DNA of 64,000 bases from positions 62,001 to 126,000 of the forward strand of contig JBEPUW010000004.1 of NCBI GenBank assembly GCA_041691315.1. Direction: 5' to 3'. The notes beneath the pieces were generated by a model. It saw nothing but the letters and a program-made list of their open reading frames with translations, did no database searches and was not told the DNA's origin. The position numbers were made by a program, and so were the translations under genes. This document shows, piece by piece, positions 15,006-25,953 of this stretch (position 1 is its first letter; each line of letters begins with the position of its first letter). This stretch comes from Poindextera sp041691315 (GTDB lineage Bacteria; Pseudomonadota; Alphaproteobacteria; Caulobacterales; Caulobacteraceae).

Positions 15006-17096
15006 ATGACTGACGAAGCGCCGCCGGCCACCTTTCCGCCGCGCCCCGCCGGCCATGAGATGCCGGCGCTGGTGCGGGCGAAGGACTGGTCGACAACGCC
15101 CTTGGGCGCCATGCAGACCTGGTCGCCCAGCCTGCGCATGGCCTGCGACATCGTGCTTTCGGCGGGGTTTCCCATGGCGCTGCGCTGGGGCCCGGACTTC
15201 GTGCTGATCTACAACGACGGCTACAGGCCGATCTTGGGTGAGAAACATCCCTGGGCGCTCGGCCTGCCGGCGCGCGAGGCCTGGTCGGAGGTCTGGACGC
15301 AGATCGAACCGATCCACCGCGAAATCCTCAGCGGCCAGCGCGGCGCGGTGTTCGCCGAGGACGTCGTGCTGCGCATCCAGCGTTATAAGGACCAGTGGGA
15401 AGACGCCCATTTTGCGCTCGGCTACAGCCCGACGCCGGACCCGACCTCGCCGACCGGCATCGGCGGCATCTTCGTCAGCGCCGTCGAGACCACCGCCCGC
15501 ATCCAGACCGAGGCCCAGCTTCGCGAGGCGCAAGAGGCCTTGCGCAGTCTGAACGAGACCCTGGAGCAGCAGGTGGAGGCGCGCACCCGCGAGCGCGACA
15601 GGGTCTGGAGCAATGCCCGCGACGTCATGGTGGTGGTCGGCGCCGACGGGGTGTTCCGCGATGTCAGCCCGGCCTGGACCGATGTGCTTGGCCACCCCCG
15701 CGAGAAGGTGATCGGCCGCGGCTTTCTGGAGTTCGTCTATCCGGACGACGCGGACCTGACCCAGGCGCGGCTGACCTCGGCCGCGGCCGGCGACGACCTG
15801 ACCAGTTTCGAAAACCGCTACACCCACACGGACGGCAGCCCGCGCTGGATCTCCTGGCACAGCTCGGCCGAGACGATCTCATCTATGCCTACGGCCGCGA
15901 CATCACCGCCGAAAAGGTCGCCGAGGCCGAGCTGGGCCGCGCCCAGGAGGCGCTGCGCCAGTCGCAGAAAATGGAGGCGATCGGGCAGCTGACCGGCGGA
16001 ATCGCTCACGACTTCAACAACATGCTGGCGATCGTGATGGGTAATCTGGACCTGGCGGCCCGGCGCGTGCGGCGTGGCGAGGCGGGCGCCGAGCGCTATT
16101 TGGACAACGCCCAGGAAGGCGCCAGGCGGGCCGCGACCCTGACCCAGCGGCTGCTGGCCTTTTCGCGCCAGTCGCCGCTGTCGCCGCGGGTAGTCAACCT
16201 GAACGAGTTGGTAGCCAGCATGTCGGAGCTGCTGCGCCGAACCCTCGGCGAACGCGTCGGCTTCGAAACCGTGCTGGCCGGCGGCCTGTGGCTGACCCAC
16301 GTCGACGCCAACGAGCTCGAGAGCGCCATCCTGAATCTGGCCGTGAATGCCCGCGACGCCATGCCGGATGGCGGCGAACTGACCGTCGAGACGGCCAATG
16401 TCCATCTCGACGACCGCTATGCGGCGGCCGAGGTCGGACTGGCCGCCGGCCAATACGTCATGCTGGCGGTGTCGGACGTCGGGGTGGGGATCGGGCCGGA
16501 GGCGCTGGAAAAGGTCTTCGACCCCTTCTTCACCACCAAGCCGGTCGGCAAGGGCACGGGCCTGGGCCTCTCCATGGTCTACGGCTTCGCCAAGCAGTCG
16601 GGCGGCCATGTGCGCATCTATTCGGAGCTGGACCGTGGCACGACGGTCAAGGTCTCTGCCGCGTTACTTCGGCGCGGCGGCGGATCGACCCGCGCCGTCG
16701 TCGGCGGCGAGCGCCCCGACGGCGGCGTCACGCGCCGAGACCGTGCTGGTGGTCGAAGACGAGGATCGGGTCCGCCAGACCAGCTGCGAGGCCTTGCATG
16801 AACTGGGCTACACGGTGCACCAGGCCTCCGGCGGCGAAGAGGCGCTGAGGCTGTTCGACACGCTGGGCCATGTCGATCTGCTGTTCACCGATATCGTGAT
16901 GGGCGGCATGACCGGCCGCCAACTGGCCGACGCGCTGCGCCTGAAGGTCCCCGGCCTGAAGGTGCTCTTCACCACCGGCTATACCCGCAACGCCGTGGTG
17001 CACAACGGCGTACTCGATCCCGGCGTCACCTTCCTGCCCAAGCCCTTCACGGTCGACGACCTGGCCATGAAACTCCGCGCGGTGCTGGATGCCTAG
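15006..17096 (+). pseudogene. hybrid PAS histidine kinase with two frameshifts
   Basis: Reading across three segments gives a complete hybrid kinase of about 697 residues. The order is an N-terminal PAS-like region (WSPSLRMACDIVLSAGFPMAL), a coiled coil, a PAS domain (MVVVGADGVFRDVSPAWTDVLG), HisKA with the phospho-accepting histidine in GGIAHDFNNML, an ATPase domain (NLAVNARDAMPDGG, FDPFFTTKPVGKGTGLGLS) and a receiver (LLFTDIVMGGMTG, FLPKPF). The frame changes near 15872, where one base is missing between GAG and GACGAT, and again near 16655, where two bases are missing between GTC and CTGCCG. Translation from 15006 would stop at 15992 before the kinase core. The two shifts together delete three bases, so the receiver returns to the first frame. 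Either the gene is dead or the sequence has two errors. Confidence 0.85.
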
Positions 17097-17143
17097 GGGC
17101 GCAGCCCGCACCTGAAATCCGCTCAGCGGGCAGGGAGGTTGGT

Positions 17144-18217
17144 TTACGGCCTCAGGTCATCCGTCACCACCAGGCTGTGCTGCACGATGGTCTCGTAGGG
17201 GTCGTAGGTCTCCCGGGCCGCGAGGGGATAGGTGAAGACCACCCGGGCCAGGCCGGTCTCGCGGTTGCGGTAGGCCGCGGCGGTGACGACGCCGCCTTCC
17301 GCGTAGCTCATCTCCAGGTCGCCGTTGACGCGGACGGTGCTGACCTCGCTGCGGCCGTCGCGGTCGGCGCTCACCTTGTCGACGAAGGTGTCGAAGTCGT
17401 CCGAGGTCATCGGCGGGTCGACCGCGACCACCAGCAGGGCGTTGGCGTCGGCGCTGGCGAAGTGCTGCTCGGTTCCGGCGCGGCTGGCCTTCGGCAGCAG
17501 CGCGGCGGGATAGCCGGCGCTCCAGCCGTGGGCGGCGTCGCCCAGCGGCGTCCAGCCGGCCTTCTTGCGCGCCGCGTCGGCGTCGGCGCGCAGCTCGGTG
17601 AGGTCGGTGGTGAAGATCAGGCCGGTGGCCAGCCGGCCCTTCGTCTCCTGCCAGGCGGCCAGCGACTCCCGCTGCGAGCCGGAGGGCGGCTCGTCGCCCG
17701 GCGGCGAACCGGAACTGACCTGCTGGCCATTCCAGATCAGCAGGTCGTCGAGCTGGATTTCGTCGATGGCGTCCGGCGCGGCCAGGGCGCCAAGGCCGGC
17801 GACCGGTCCGGCCAGCGGCGTCAGGGTCGCCGCGCCCTGTTGCAGGGTCTTGTTATCGTCGTCCTTGACCGTGAAATGAACCGCGACCGGCCCGGTCGCG
17901 GCGCCGAAGTCGCCGGTCAACACCAGCTTGGCGTCGGCCAATTCGCCATTCAGCACGCAGTGGGTTTCGACGCAGGAGCCGCTGATTTCGCCGGACGCGG
18001 CCGGCGCCGCCGTCGAGGCGAACCAGCCGCCGAGCGTCGTCTGCGCATCGCTGTCGCCGGCTGTGACCTGCATGTCGATGACGAAGCTCTTCGGCGCGGG
18101 ATCGGTGGCGCCAGGCGCGGCGCCGGTCAGGCGCACGGTCTTGACCGGGGCCTGCGCGAGCGCTGCCCCGGCCCACAGGCTTACGGTCAAGGCGAATGCC
18201 GCCGATCGAATTGCCAT
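17144..18217 (-). CDS. secreted protein of unknown function
   Basis: A 357-residue exported protein with a clear Sec signal (AAFALTVSLWAGAALAQAP). I do not recognise the family. The mature part has an N-terminal beta-rich half containing a cysteine pair (GSCVETHCVLNG), a Gly/Pro/Ser-rich linker near residue 175, and a C-terminal half with WSAGYPAALLPKASRAGTEQHF and a threonine/valine-rich last strand. It resembles periplasmic beta-barrel or lipocalin-like domains only in general composition. The ATG at 18217 has GGGGA about eight bases upstream; an ATG nine bases and a GTG fifteen bases earlier are alternatives. It lies 46 bases upstream, on the same strand direction, from the GGDEF-EAL gene. 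Confidence 0.7.
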   Translation of the reverse strand: MAIRSAAFALTVSLWAGAALAQAPVKTVRLTGAAPGATDPAPKSFVIDMQVTAGDSDAQTTLGGWFASTAAPAASGEISGSCVETHCVLNGELADAKLVLTGDFGAATGPVAVHFTVKDDDNKTLQQGAATLTPLAGPVAGLGALAAPDAIDEIQLDDLLIWNGQQVSSGSPPGDEPPSGSQRESLAAWQETKGRLATGLIFTTDLTELRADADAARKKAGWTPLGDAAHGWSAGYPAALLPKASRAGTEQHFASADANALLVVAVDPPMTSDDFDTFVDKVSADRDGRSEVSTVRVNGDLEMSYAEGGVVTAAAYRNRETGLARVVFTYPLAARETYDPYETIVQHSLVVTDDLRP

Positions 18218-18263
18218 CGCAAACATCCCCACGCGCGGCCGCTAAGGTGGCCGGCTTTGCCGT

Positions 18264-20123
18264 TCAGGCCAAGCGCGCCTGCGGCGCCTCCGCCTCCGCC
18301 GCCAGCCCGGCCAGCAGGCTGGTCACGTCGCGGGCGCTCATCGGCTTGCCGAACCGGTAGCCCTGCAGCGCGCCGCAGCCGGCGGCGATCAGGATCTGGC
18401 GCTGTTCATCGGTTTCCACCCCCTCGGCGACCACGGTCATGCCCAGCGAGGCGGCCAAGCGGGCCACCAAGGCGACGATCACCGCCGACTGGCGGTCGTG
18501 GGTGACGTTGTCGACGAAGGACTTGTCGATCTTGATGCAGTCGATGGCGAACTGGTTGAGATAGACCAGGCTGGAATAGCCGGTGCCGAAGTCGTCGAGG
18601 GCGACGCGCACGCCGGCCGCGCGCAGAATTTTCAGGTTCTGGTCGGCGCGCTCGACGTCGTCGATGATCGCGGTCTCGGTCAGCTCGATCTGGATCCGCT
18701 GCGGCGCCAGGTCGGCGTCCTCCGCATACTGCAGGATACGCTCGGCGACGTTGTGGCGCAGGAACTGCCGCGCCGAGAGGTTCACCGAGACGTACGGCCC
18801 GTTCCAGCGCCGGCAGTCCTTCAGCGCCTGGCGGGTGATCCAGTCGCCCAGGTCGAGGATCAGGCCGGTCTCCTCGGCCACCGGCACGAAGTCGGCCGGG
18901 GAGATCGGGCCATGCTCGGGGCTGTTCCAGCGCACCAGGGCCTCGAAGCCCAGGATCTGGCCGCTCTCGGCCTTGACGATCGGCTGGTAGGCCATCTTCA
19001 GCTGGTTGGTGTTCATCGCCCGCTCGAGGCCGTGCTCGATGGAAACTCGATGCTTAGCGGCCTTGTCGATGGCGGTGTCGTAGATGCGGAAGCGGTTGCG
19101 TCCCTCGATCTTGGCGGCGTGCAGCGCCAGGTCGGCGTGGCGCATCAGTTCAGTCTGGGTATGGTTGTCGCCCTGGTAGGCGACGCCTATGGAAGCGCTG
19201 ACCTGCACCTCGTGGCCCTGGACGCGGCGGCTCTGGCCACAGACGCGCAGCACCCGGGTGCAGAACTCCGCCACCCCCGCCTCGCTGGCGCCTTCGATGA
19301 TGATGCCGAACTCGTCGCCGCCCAGCCTGGCCAGGATGTCGCCGGCCGGAACGATGGCCGACAGGGCCGCGCAGATCTTGCGCACCAGGTCGTCGCCGGC
19401 GTCGTGGCCGAGGGTGTCGTTGACCGATTTGAAGCGGTCGAGGTCGATCAGCAGCACCGTCTGCGTCTGCAAGCGGCGGCCGAGCCGCAGCGCCAGTTCG
19501 TCGACGAAGCCGGCGCGGTTGAGCACCCCGGTCAGGGCGTCGTGGCGGGCGGCGTGCATGGCGATGTCGAGCCGCGCATTCAGCTCGCGGCCGCGCGTCT
19601 CCAGCCCGACGATGGAGCGGTTGCGCTCGTCCAGCTCGTGCTTGGCCTGGTGCAGGGCGCGGTAGCGTTCGGCGACGATCCTGACCGCGCGCATCGCCTC
19701 CTGCCGCTGCAACGGGGCCAGGAGGAAGGTCAGGGTCTCCGGCGTCTGGGTGACCTGCAGGCAGGCGGCGAAGGCTGTGCTGTCGCGGCTATCGGCGATC
19801 ACGATCAGCTCGGCGGCCTTATGGGCGTTGCGCACCTGGCGCACCTGCTCGGCCAGGTCGCCGACCGGCTTGCCACGGAAATCGAAGATGAACACCGCGG
19901 CGGCGTGACCAGCGCGGCGCGCGGCATTCGCCCGCGTTATGGCTTCGGCCGCGCCGTCGCAGGCCAGCACGGTCTCTTTCGGCAAGGTTTCGCCGATGAA
20001 GCCGGCCAGATCGCCGCCGCCGCTCGGAGCGACCACGAACACCGACAGCCGCGGCGATGCGGCGGTCGCGCCGGCCGGGTCGACAGACGACATTTCAGCC
20101 GCTGCGCGCGCGCGTCCCGACAT
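18264..20123 (-). CDS. bifunctional diguanylate cyclase/phosphodiesterase (GGDEF-EAL)
   Basis: A 619-residue c-di-GMP enzyme. Residues 1-135 are a degenerate receiver-like domain with no obvious phospho-acceptor Asp in the usual place, then a short coiled coil around 160-185. The GGDEF domain follows with intact DALTGVLNR and RLGGDEFGIII, and the EAL domain has GFEALVRW, VSVNLSARQF, DDFGTGYSSL and KIDKSFV, so both activities look possible. No transmembrane segment is present; it is cytosolic. It would tune c-di-GMP and so surface attachment, which fits an organism encoding a giant adhesin, but the genes are not adjacent. Confidence 0.93.
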   Translation of the reverse strand: MSGRARAAAEMSSVDPAGATAASPRLSVFVVAPSGGGDLAGFIGETLPKETVLACDGAAEAITRANAARRAGHAAAVFIFDFRGKPVGDLAEQVRQVRNAHKAAELIVIADSRDSTAFAACLQVTQTPETLTFLLAPLQRQEAMRAVRIVAERYRALHQAKHELDERNRSIVGLETRGRELNARLDIAMHAARHDALTGVLNRAGFVDELALRLGRRLQTQTVLLIDLDRFKSVNDTLGHDAGDDLVRKICAALSAIVPAGDILARLGGDEFGIIIEGASEAGVAEFCTRVLRVCGQSRRVQGHEVQVSASIGVAYQGDNHTQTELMRHADLALHAAKIEGRNRFRIYDTAIDKAAKHRVSIEHGLERAMNTNQLKMAYQPIVKAESGQILGFEALVRWNSPEHGPISPADFVPVAEETGLILDLGDWITRQALKDCRRWNGPYVSVNLSARQFLRHNVAERILQYAEDADLAPQRIQIELTETAIIDDVERADQNLKILRAAGVRVALDDFGTGYSSLVYLNQFAIDCIKIDKSFVDNVTHDRQSAVIVALVARLAASLGMTVVAEGVETDEQRQILIAAGCGALQGYRFGKPMSARDVTSLLAGLAAEAEAPQARLA

Positions 20124-20217
20124 CCAGGGCCCCCAACCGTGGTCGAAGCCATCCTTATGACTGGGTCGTTACAAAGAAACCGCTAAGGCCAAGGTGGTTT
20201 CCGTTCGCAACCTAGAC

Positions 20218-21450
20218 TCAGGCGCGTAGCTCCAGCCGCTCCAGGCCGCGGAAGAAGGGCAGGGTGCGCCAGACCGGGGCCGCGTCGGGATCGGCGAAGG
20301 CCAGGTTCGGGAAGCGATCGAACAGCTTCACCAGCGCCACGCTCGCCTCCAGCCGGGCCAGCGGCGCGCCGATGCAGATGTGCGCGCCGCCGCCAAAGGC
20401 CATGTGCGGCTTGTGCTTGCCGCTGACGTCGAAGCGGTGTGGATCGTCGAACACCTCGGGATCGCGGTTGGCGGCGCGAAGCGAGAAGGTCATCGACTGG
20501 CTGGCCTTCACCGGACAGCCGCCGACCTCCATGTCGGACGAGGCGATGCGGCCGGTGATGTCGACCGGCGGCTCGTAACGCAGGATCTCCTCGACCACCG
20601 CGTTGATGATGCCGGGATCGGCGCGCAGCTTGGCCAGCTCGGCCGGGTTCTTCAGCAACAGCCGCACGCCGTTGCCGATCAGGTCGGTGGTGGTCAGGTT
20701 GCCACCGATCAAGAGCGCGGTGAGATTGATCTGCACCTCGATGTCGCTCAGCGGCGCACCATCGGCCTGGAGGCGGGCCATGTCCGAGATCAGGTCGTCG
20801 CGCGGCGCGGCGCGGCGGGCGGCGATGGTCTCGGTGAAATAGGCGCTGAGCGCCGGCCCGGCCGCTTCCATGCGCGCGGTCTCGGCCTCGTTGCGGAACG
20901 GGTTCAGGCCCTGGATGACGCCTTCCGACCATTCGCGGAAATCGCCAAGCCGCTCGCGGTCGACGCCCAGGATCGAGGCGATGGCGTCGACCGGCACCGG
21001 CACGCAGAAACCGCTCATCAGATCGAACGGTTGGGACGTATCGATGGCGTCCAGCGCCTCGTCGACGATCCGCTCGACCTCGGGGCGGAACTTGGCGACC
21101 CGGGCATAGAGGGCCTGCGCCAGCGGCTGGCGGATGCGCTCGTGGTCGGGATTGTCCAGCATCAGGATGCTGGTGGTCTCGCCGCGATTGGTCTCAGTCT
21201 CCAGGTCGTCGACGAAGCGCCTGGACATCACCGCGGCCTCTTCCGCCCGGATCGGGTCGCGCCACAGGCTGCGGTCCGAAACCAGCGGCCGCACGTCGTT
21301 GTAGCGGGTCAGGATGAAGCTGCCCGAGGCCTCGTCCCGGTGCACCGGGCAACGCGCGCGCAGATCGTCCAGCACCGCGTGCGGATCGTCGCGGTACTCC
21401 GGATTGAGCGGGGTAAGCTGGAACATGCCCGGCAGGGCTTGGCTGGTCAT
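20218..21450 (-). CDS. cytochrome P450
   Basis: A 410-residue soluble bacterial P450. The heme ligand is C359 in FGGGAHICIGAPLAR, the K-helix ExxR is in VVEEILRYEPP, and the I-helix oxygen-activation motif reads LLIGGNLTTTDLIG, with glycine instead of alanine before G-x-x-T-T. The length and lack of a membrane anchor fit class I P450s that use ferredoxin and ferredoxin reductase, neither of which is seen nearby. It hydroxylates an unknown hydrophobic substrate. It lies 46 bases downstream of the ferritin-like gene on the same strand, so the two are probably co-expressed. Confidence 0.93.
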   Translation of the reverse strand: MTSQALPGMFQLTPLNPEYRDDPHAVLDDLRARCPVHRDEASGSFILTRYNDVRPLVSDRSLWRDPIRAEEAAVMSRRFVDDLETETNRGETTSILMLDNPDHERIRQPLAQALYARVAKFRPEVERIVDEALDAIDTSQPFDLMSGFCVPVPVDAIASILGVDRERLGDFREWSEGVIQGLNPFRNEAETARMEAAGPALSAYFTETIAARRAAPRDDLISDMARLQADGAPLSDIEVQINLTALLIGGNLTTTDLIGNGVRLLLKNPAELAKLRADPGIINAVVEEILRYEPPVDITGRIASSDMEVGGCPVKASQSMTFSLRAANRDPEVFDDPHRFDVSGKHKPHMAFGGGAHICIGAPLARLEASVALVKLFDRFPNLAFADPDAAPVWRTLPFFRGLERLELRA

Positions 21451-21496
21451 TCGATCGCTTCCGGGCAGGGAGGGGAGGTTAAGGCGCGATGTGCGC

Positions 21497-22099
21497 CTAC
21501 TTCACCGCCCGCGCCAGCTTCTCGAAGGATTTTTCCAGCCGCGCGAAGCCCTCGGTCATGCAGGCCATGACGGCTTGGGCGTCTTCGCTCGGGCCGCTCA
21601 TCTCCATGTGGCCGTTCGCCTTGGCCTTGCGGCGGCCGCCGGCCCGTTCGCGCACGCAGGCATAGGCCTCGCGCAGGCGGCGGCCGGAATCGATCTCCTC
21701 GGCGATGTACCATTTCATCAGGTTGGCGGTCATCGGGTCGAAGTTACCATCGGCCAGCTGGCGGTTGATGTCGCGGAACGGATCGCGTTCTTCCTCGCGC
21801 TCCTCGCCGACCTTCTCGACGTCGCTGATCGCCGGGTCGGCCAGCTTGGCGGCCCGCTTGGCCGAGGCCGGGTCGGGCTTGCGGCGAAGCTCGTAGCCCA
21901 GCTCGGCGATGCGGCGGCAGAACACTTCGCCGTGGCTGGTCTCGCGCGCGGCGACAAAGCGCAGCGTGCAGGCCAGGTCCTCGTCCGGCGTCGCATCGGC
22001 CCAGGCCCGCAGATAGTGGCCGGCGCCGGTCTCGGCGAGCGAGATGGTGTTCAAAAGGCCGAGATAGGGTGGTTTTTCGGTTTGCGCCCCATTGGCCAT
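21497..22099 (-). CDS. ferritin-like domain protein
   Basis: A 200-residue all-helical protein with the spacing of a di-iron ferritin-like bundle: E in SLAETGAGHYLRAW, ExxH in ARETSHGEVFCRRI, and E in KWYIAEEIDSGRRLREAY. The C-terminal 50 residues are basic and helical and likely an added tail. It could oxidise, store iron, or act in an oxygenase-type reaction. It is upstream of the P450 gene by 46 bases and is probably first in that operon. Confidence is moderate because only helical pattern and metal-ligand spacing support it. Confidence 0.65.
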   Translation of the reverse strand: MANGAQTEKPPYLGLLNTISLAETGAGHYLRAWADATPDEDLACTLRFVAARETSHGEVFCRRIAELGYELRRKPDPASAKRAAKLADPAISDVEKVGEEREEERDPFRDINRQLADGNFDPMTANLMKWYIAEEIDSGRRLREAYACVRERAGGRRKAKANGHMEMSGPSEDAQAVMACMTEGFARLEKSFEKLARAVK

Positions 22100-22216
22100 G
22101 GGTCGTTTCCTCGGGGTTTGAAACGCGCTTCAACCGGCCCGTTTCTTGGTTGAACCAATGCTACCCCCGAAAACCGCCAGCCCGCAACCTGATCGGCGAT
22201 CAGCGAGAGGAGCGCC

Positions 22217-22245
22217 TTGACTGAATGTAGCCTGTAGGCTACAGT
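22217..22245 (+). promoter_or_regulatory. promoter and palindromic operator of the HigBA-type module
   Basis: TTGACT (22217-22222) and TACAGT (22240-22245) are spaced by 17 bases. A palindrome TGTAGCCT-GT-AGGCTACA (22226-22243) fills the spacer and overlaps the -10, the standard place for antitoxin autorepression. The toxin ATG is five bases after the -10. Confidence 0.75.
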
Positions 22246-22250
22246 CTCGC

Positions 22251-22553
22251 ATGATCGAGGTCCGTCAATCGACCGTCTTTCGCGCCTAGATGACAGAGTT
22301 GAAGGACCACCGCGCCCGAGCGCGAATCGCCGCGCGCATCGACCGCGTGATCGAGGGAAATTCAGGCGACGTTAAAGCCGTCGGCGACGGCGTCAGCGAA
22401 CTGAGGATCGCCTACGGCCCCGGCTACCGGGTCTACTTCACGCGCAGGGGTTCGCGTCTCGTCATCCTCCTCTGCGGCGGCGATAAATCGAGCCAGCGCC
22501 GCGACATTCGGACCGCCAAAGCGCTCGCCAAGGACGTCAACAATGCCTCTTGA
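22251..22553 (+). pseudogene. HigB/RelE-type toxin (HI1419 family) with an in-frame amber codon
   Basis: The full frame from ATG 22251 encodes 100 residues of the RelE/HigB-like addiction-module toxin: MIEVRQSTVFRA, then a TAG at 22287-22289, then MTELKDHRARARIAARIDRV. The family normally has Trp at this position before the helix, and TGG to TAG is a single base change, so the ORF is truncated at residue 13. The rest of the core is intact (YGPGYRVYFTRRG, LCGGDKSSQ) and an ATG follows directly at 22290, so a form lacking the first strand could still be made. It overlaps the antitoxin gene by 11 bases and shares its promoter. Loss of the toxin with an intact antitoxin is a common end state. Confidence 0.8.
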
Positions 22554-22830
22554 AACGTCACCCTATGATTCCGCCGAGTACCTCGACACGGCCGAGGCGG
22601 TCGTCGCCTATATCGACGAGGCCTTCCAGACCGGCGACGCGGCGTTCATCGCCCACGCCCTCGGCGTCGCCGCCCGCGCACGCGGCATGACCCAGATCGC
22701 CAAGGCCGCAGGTCTCTCGCGCGAGAGCCTCTACCGCGCTCTAGGCGACAACGGGAATCCGGAGTTCAGCACCGTCCTGCGCGTGGCCAAGGCGCTCGGC
22801 CTGCGCCTGGCCGTCGAGGCGGCGGAGTGA
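22543..22830 (+). CDS. HigA-type addiction module antidote protein (HI1420 family)
   Basis: A 95-residue antitoxin. Residues 1-55 contain the toxin-binding region with YLDTAEAVVAYIDEAF, and residues 55-95 carry a helix-turn-helix (MTQIAKAAGLSRESLYRALGD, then FSTVLRVAKALGLRL). The family binds and neutralises the upstream toxin and represses the operon through the palindrome at 22226-22243. The start overlaps the toxin end. It is intact even though the toxin frame is interrupted. Confidence 0.9.
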   Translation: MPLETSPYDSAEYLDTAEAVVAYIDEAFQTGDAAFIAHALGVAARARGMTQIAKAAGLSRESLYRALGDNGNPEFSTVLRVAKALGLRLAVEAAE

Positions 22831-22837
22831 TGCACAA

Positions 22838-24577
<1,740 letters not shown>

Positions 24578-24720
24578 CTTAGCCGATCGGCCGGACCGGC
24601 CTAGCCCAGGCTAATTTGCGCAACATGCTTGCAAAGAAGGCCGCCTAAAAGGCCCTCGCTGTATTTGCCAGCGGGGGCGGGCCGGCATAGTTCGTTGGCC
24701 CATAAGAGGACGGACTGAAC

Positions 24721-25953
24721 TTGCCCGTACGGAAACCTTTCGCGCTGATTTCGGCGTCGCTCGCGGCTGGCCTGATGCTGGCGGGCTGTGCGCCGAAGCC
24801 CGCGGCCGCGCCGCCGCCGCCCAGCGTCACGGTCTCGCATCCGCTGCAGCAGACGGTGATCGACTGGGACGACTATGTCGGCCAGTTCGTCGCCATGGAC
24901 TCCGTCGACGTGCGCCCCAGGGTCTCGGGCTATCTGCAGTCGGTCGGCTTCAAGGACGGCGACGTGGTGCGCAAGGGCCAGGTGCTGTTCGTCATCGACC
25001 CCAGGCCGTATCAGGCGGCGCTGAACCAGGCCAAGGGCCAGGCGGCGCATGCCCAGGCCGCCCTGGCCAACGCCAGGACCGAGGCCGAGCGCGGCGCCCA
25101 ACTCTTGGCCGCCAAGGCGATCAGCCAACAGGCCTATGACCTGCTCATGGCCACCCAGCGCCAGGACGCCGCCGATGTGCTGGCGGCCCAGGCCAATGTG
25201 CAGACCAATGCGCTCAACCTCGAATTCACCCGCGTGGTCGCGCCGCTGGGCGGGCGGGTGTCCGACCGCCGCATCGCGCCCGGCAACCTGGTCACCGCCG
25301 ATGTCACGGTCCTGACCAATATCGTCAACCTGAACCCGATCCGCTTTGCCTTCACCGGCTCTGAAGCCGCCTATCTGAAGTACCAGCGTGAGAACGCCGC
25401 CGGCACGCGGATCTCGTCGCGCGAGGCTGGGACCCCGGTCGAGATACGGCTGCAGGACGAGGCGACCTATCGCTGGAAGGGCCAGATGGATTTCGTCGAC
25501 AACGCGCTCGACACCGGCTCGGGCACCATCCGCGGCCGCGCGGTGGTGGACAATCCGGGCAATTTCCTCACCCCCGGCATGTTCGGCCACATGCGGCTGC
25601 AGGGCTCCGGCGCCTATCAGGCGCTGCTGATCCCCGACCAGGCCGTGGTCACCGACCAGACCCGGCAGGTGGTCTATGTGGTCGCCGCCGACGGCAAGGT
25701 CTCCGAGCGCGACGTCGTTCTTGGGCCTCTTACCGGCGGCTTGCGGGTCATTCGCAAGGGCCTCGGCCCGAATGACCTCATCATCATCGATGGCGTGCAA
25801 CGGGCCCGGGTTGGCCAAAAGGTCAGCTCACACCAGGGCAGGATCACCACAGTCCCGGTGGCGTCCGACGCCCAGACGGTGGATTCGGTCGGCGAACCGG
25901 CCGGGTCGGCCACCATTGTCGATGCAGCCCCGGCGGCCGCGCCCGCGCGATGA
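24721..25953 (+). CDS. RND efflux periplasmic adaptor (membrane fusion protein) lipoprotein
   Basis: A 410-residue adaptor of the AcrA/MexA/MexE type. The signal peptide ends in a lipobox (LMLAGC), so it is anchored in the inner membrane. The order is biotinyl-lipoyl half (VRPRVSGYLQSVGFKDGDVVRKGQVLF), an alpha-helical hairpin rich in Ala and Gln (residues 100-150), the second lipoyl half and a beta-barrel, then a low-complexity C-terminus. It starts with TTG at 24721; no in-frame ATG fits the signal peptide. Its stop overlaps the pump start (ATGA). It is the first gene of a complete tripartite efflux operon. Confidence 0.9.
   Translation: MPVRKPFALISASLAAGLMLAGCAPKPAAAPPPPSVTVSHPLQQTVIDWDDYVGQFVAMDSVDVRPRVSGYLQSVGFKDGDVVRKGQVLFVIDPRPYQAALNQAKGQAAHAQAALANARTEAERGAQLLAAKAISQQAYDLLMATQRQDAADVLAAQANVQTNALNLEFTRVVAPLGGRVSDRRIAPGNLVTADVTVLTNIVNLNPIRFAFTGSEAAYLKYQRENAAGTRISSREAGTPVEIRLQDEATYRWKGQMDFVDNALDTGSGTIRGRAVVDNPGNFLTPGMFGHMRLQGSGAYQALLIPDQAVVTDQTRQVVYVVAADGKVSERDVVLGPLTGGLRVIRKGLGPNDLIIIDGVQRARVGQKVSSHQGRITTVPVASDAQTVDSVGEPAGSATIVDAAPAAAPAR

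Noticed and set aside
18498..20186. Long antisense ORF (562 codons) opposite the GGDEF-EAL gene
   Set aside because: High GC makes long open frames on the opposite strand common. The translation is rich in Arg, Gly and Gln with no recognisable domain, while the other strand encodes intact GGDEF and EAL motifs.
24595..24720. Possible operator (TTTGC...GCAAA) in the divergent region before the efflux operon
   Set aside because: Only five bases pair across an 11-base middle, and no regulator gene is adjacent.
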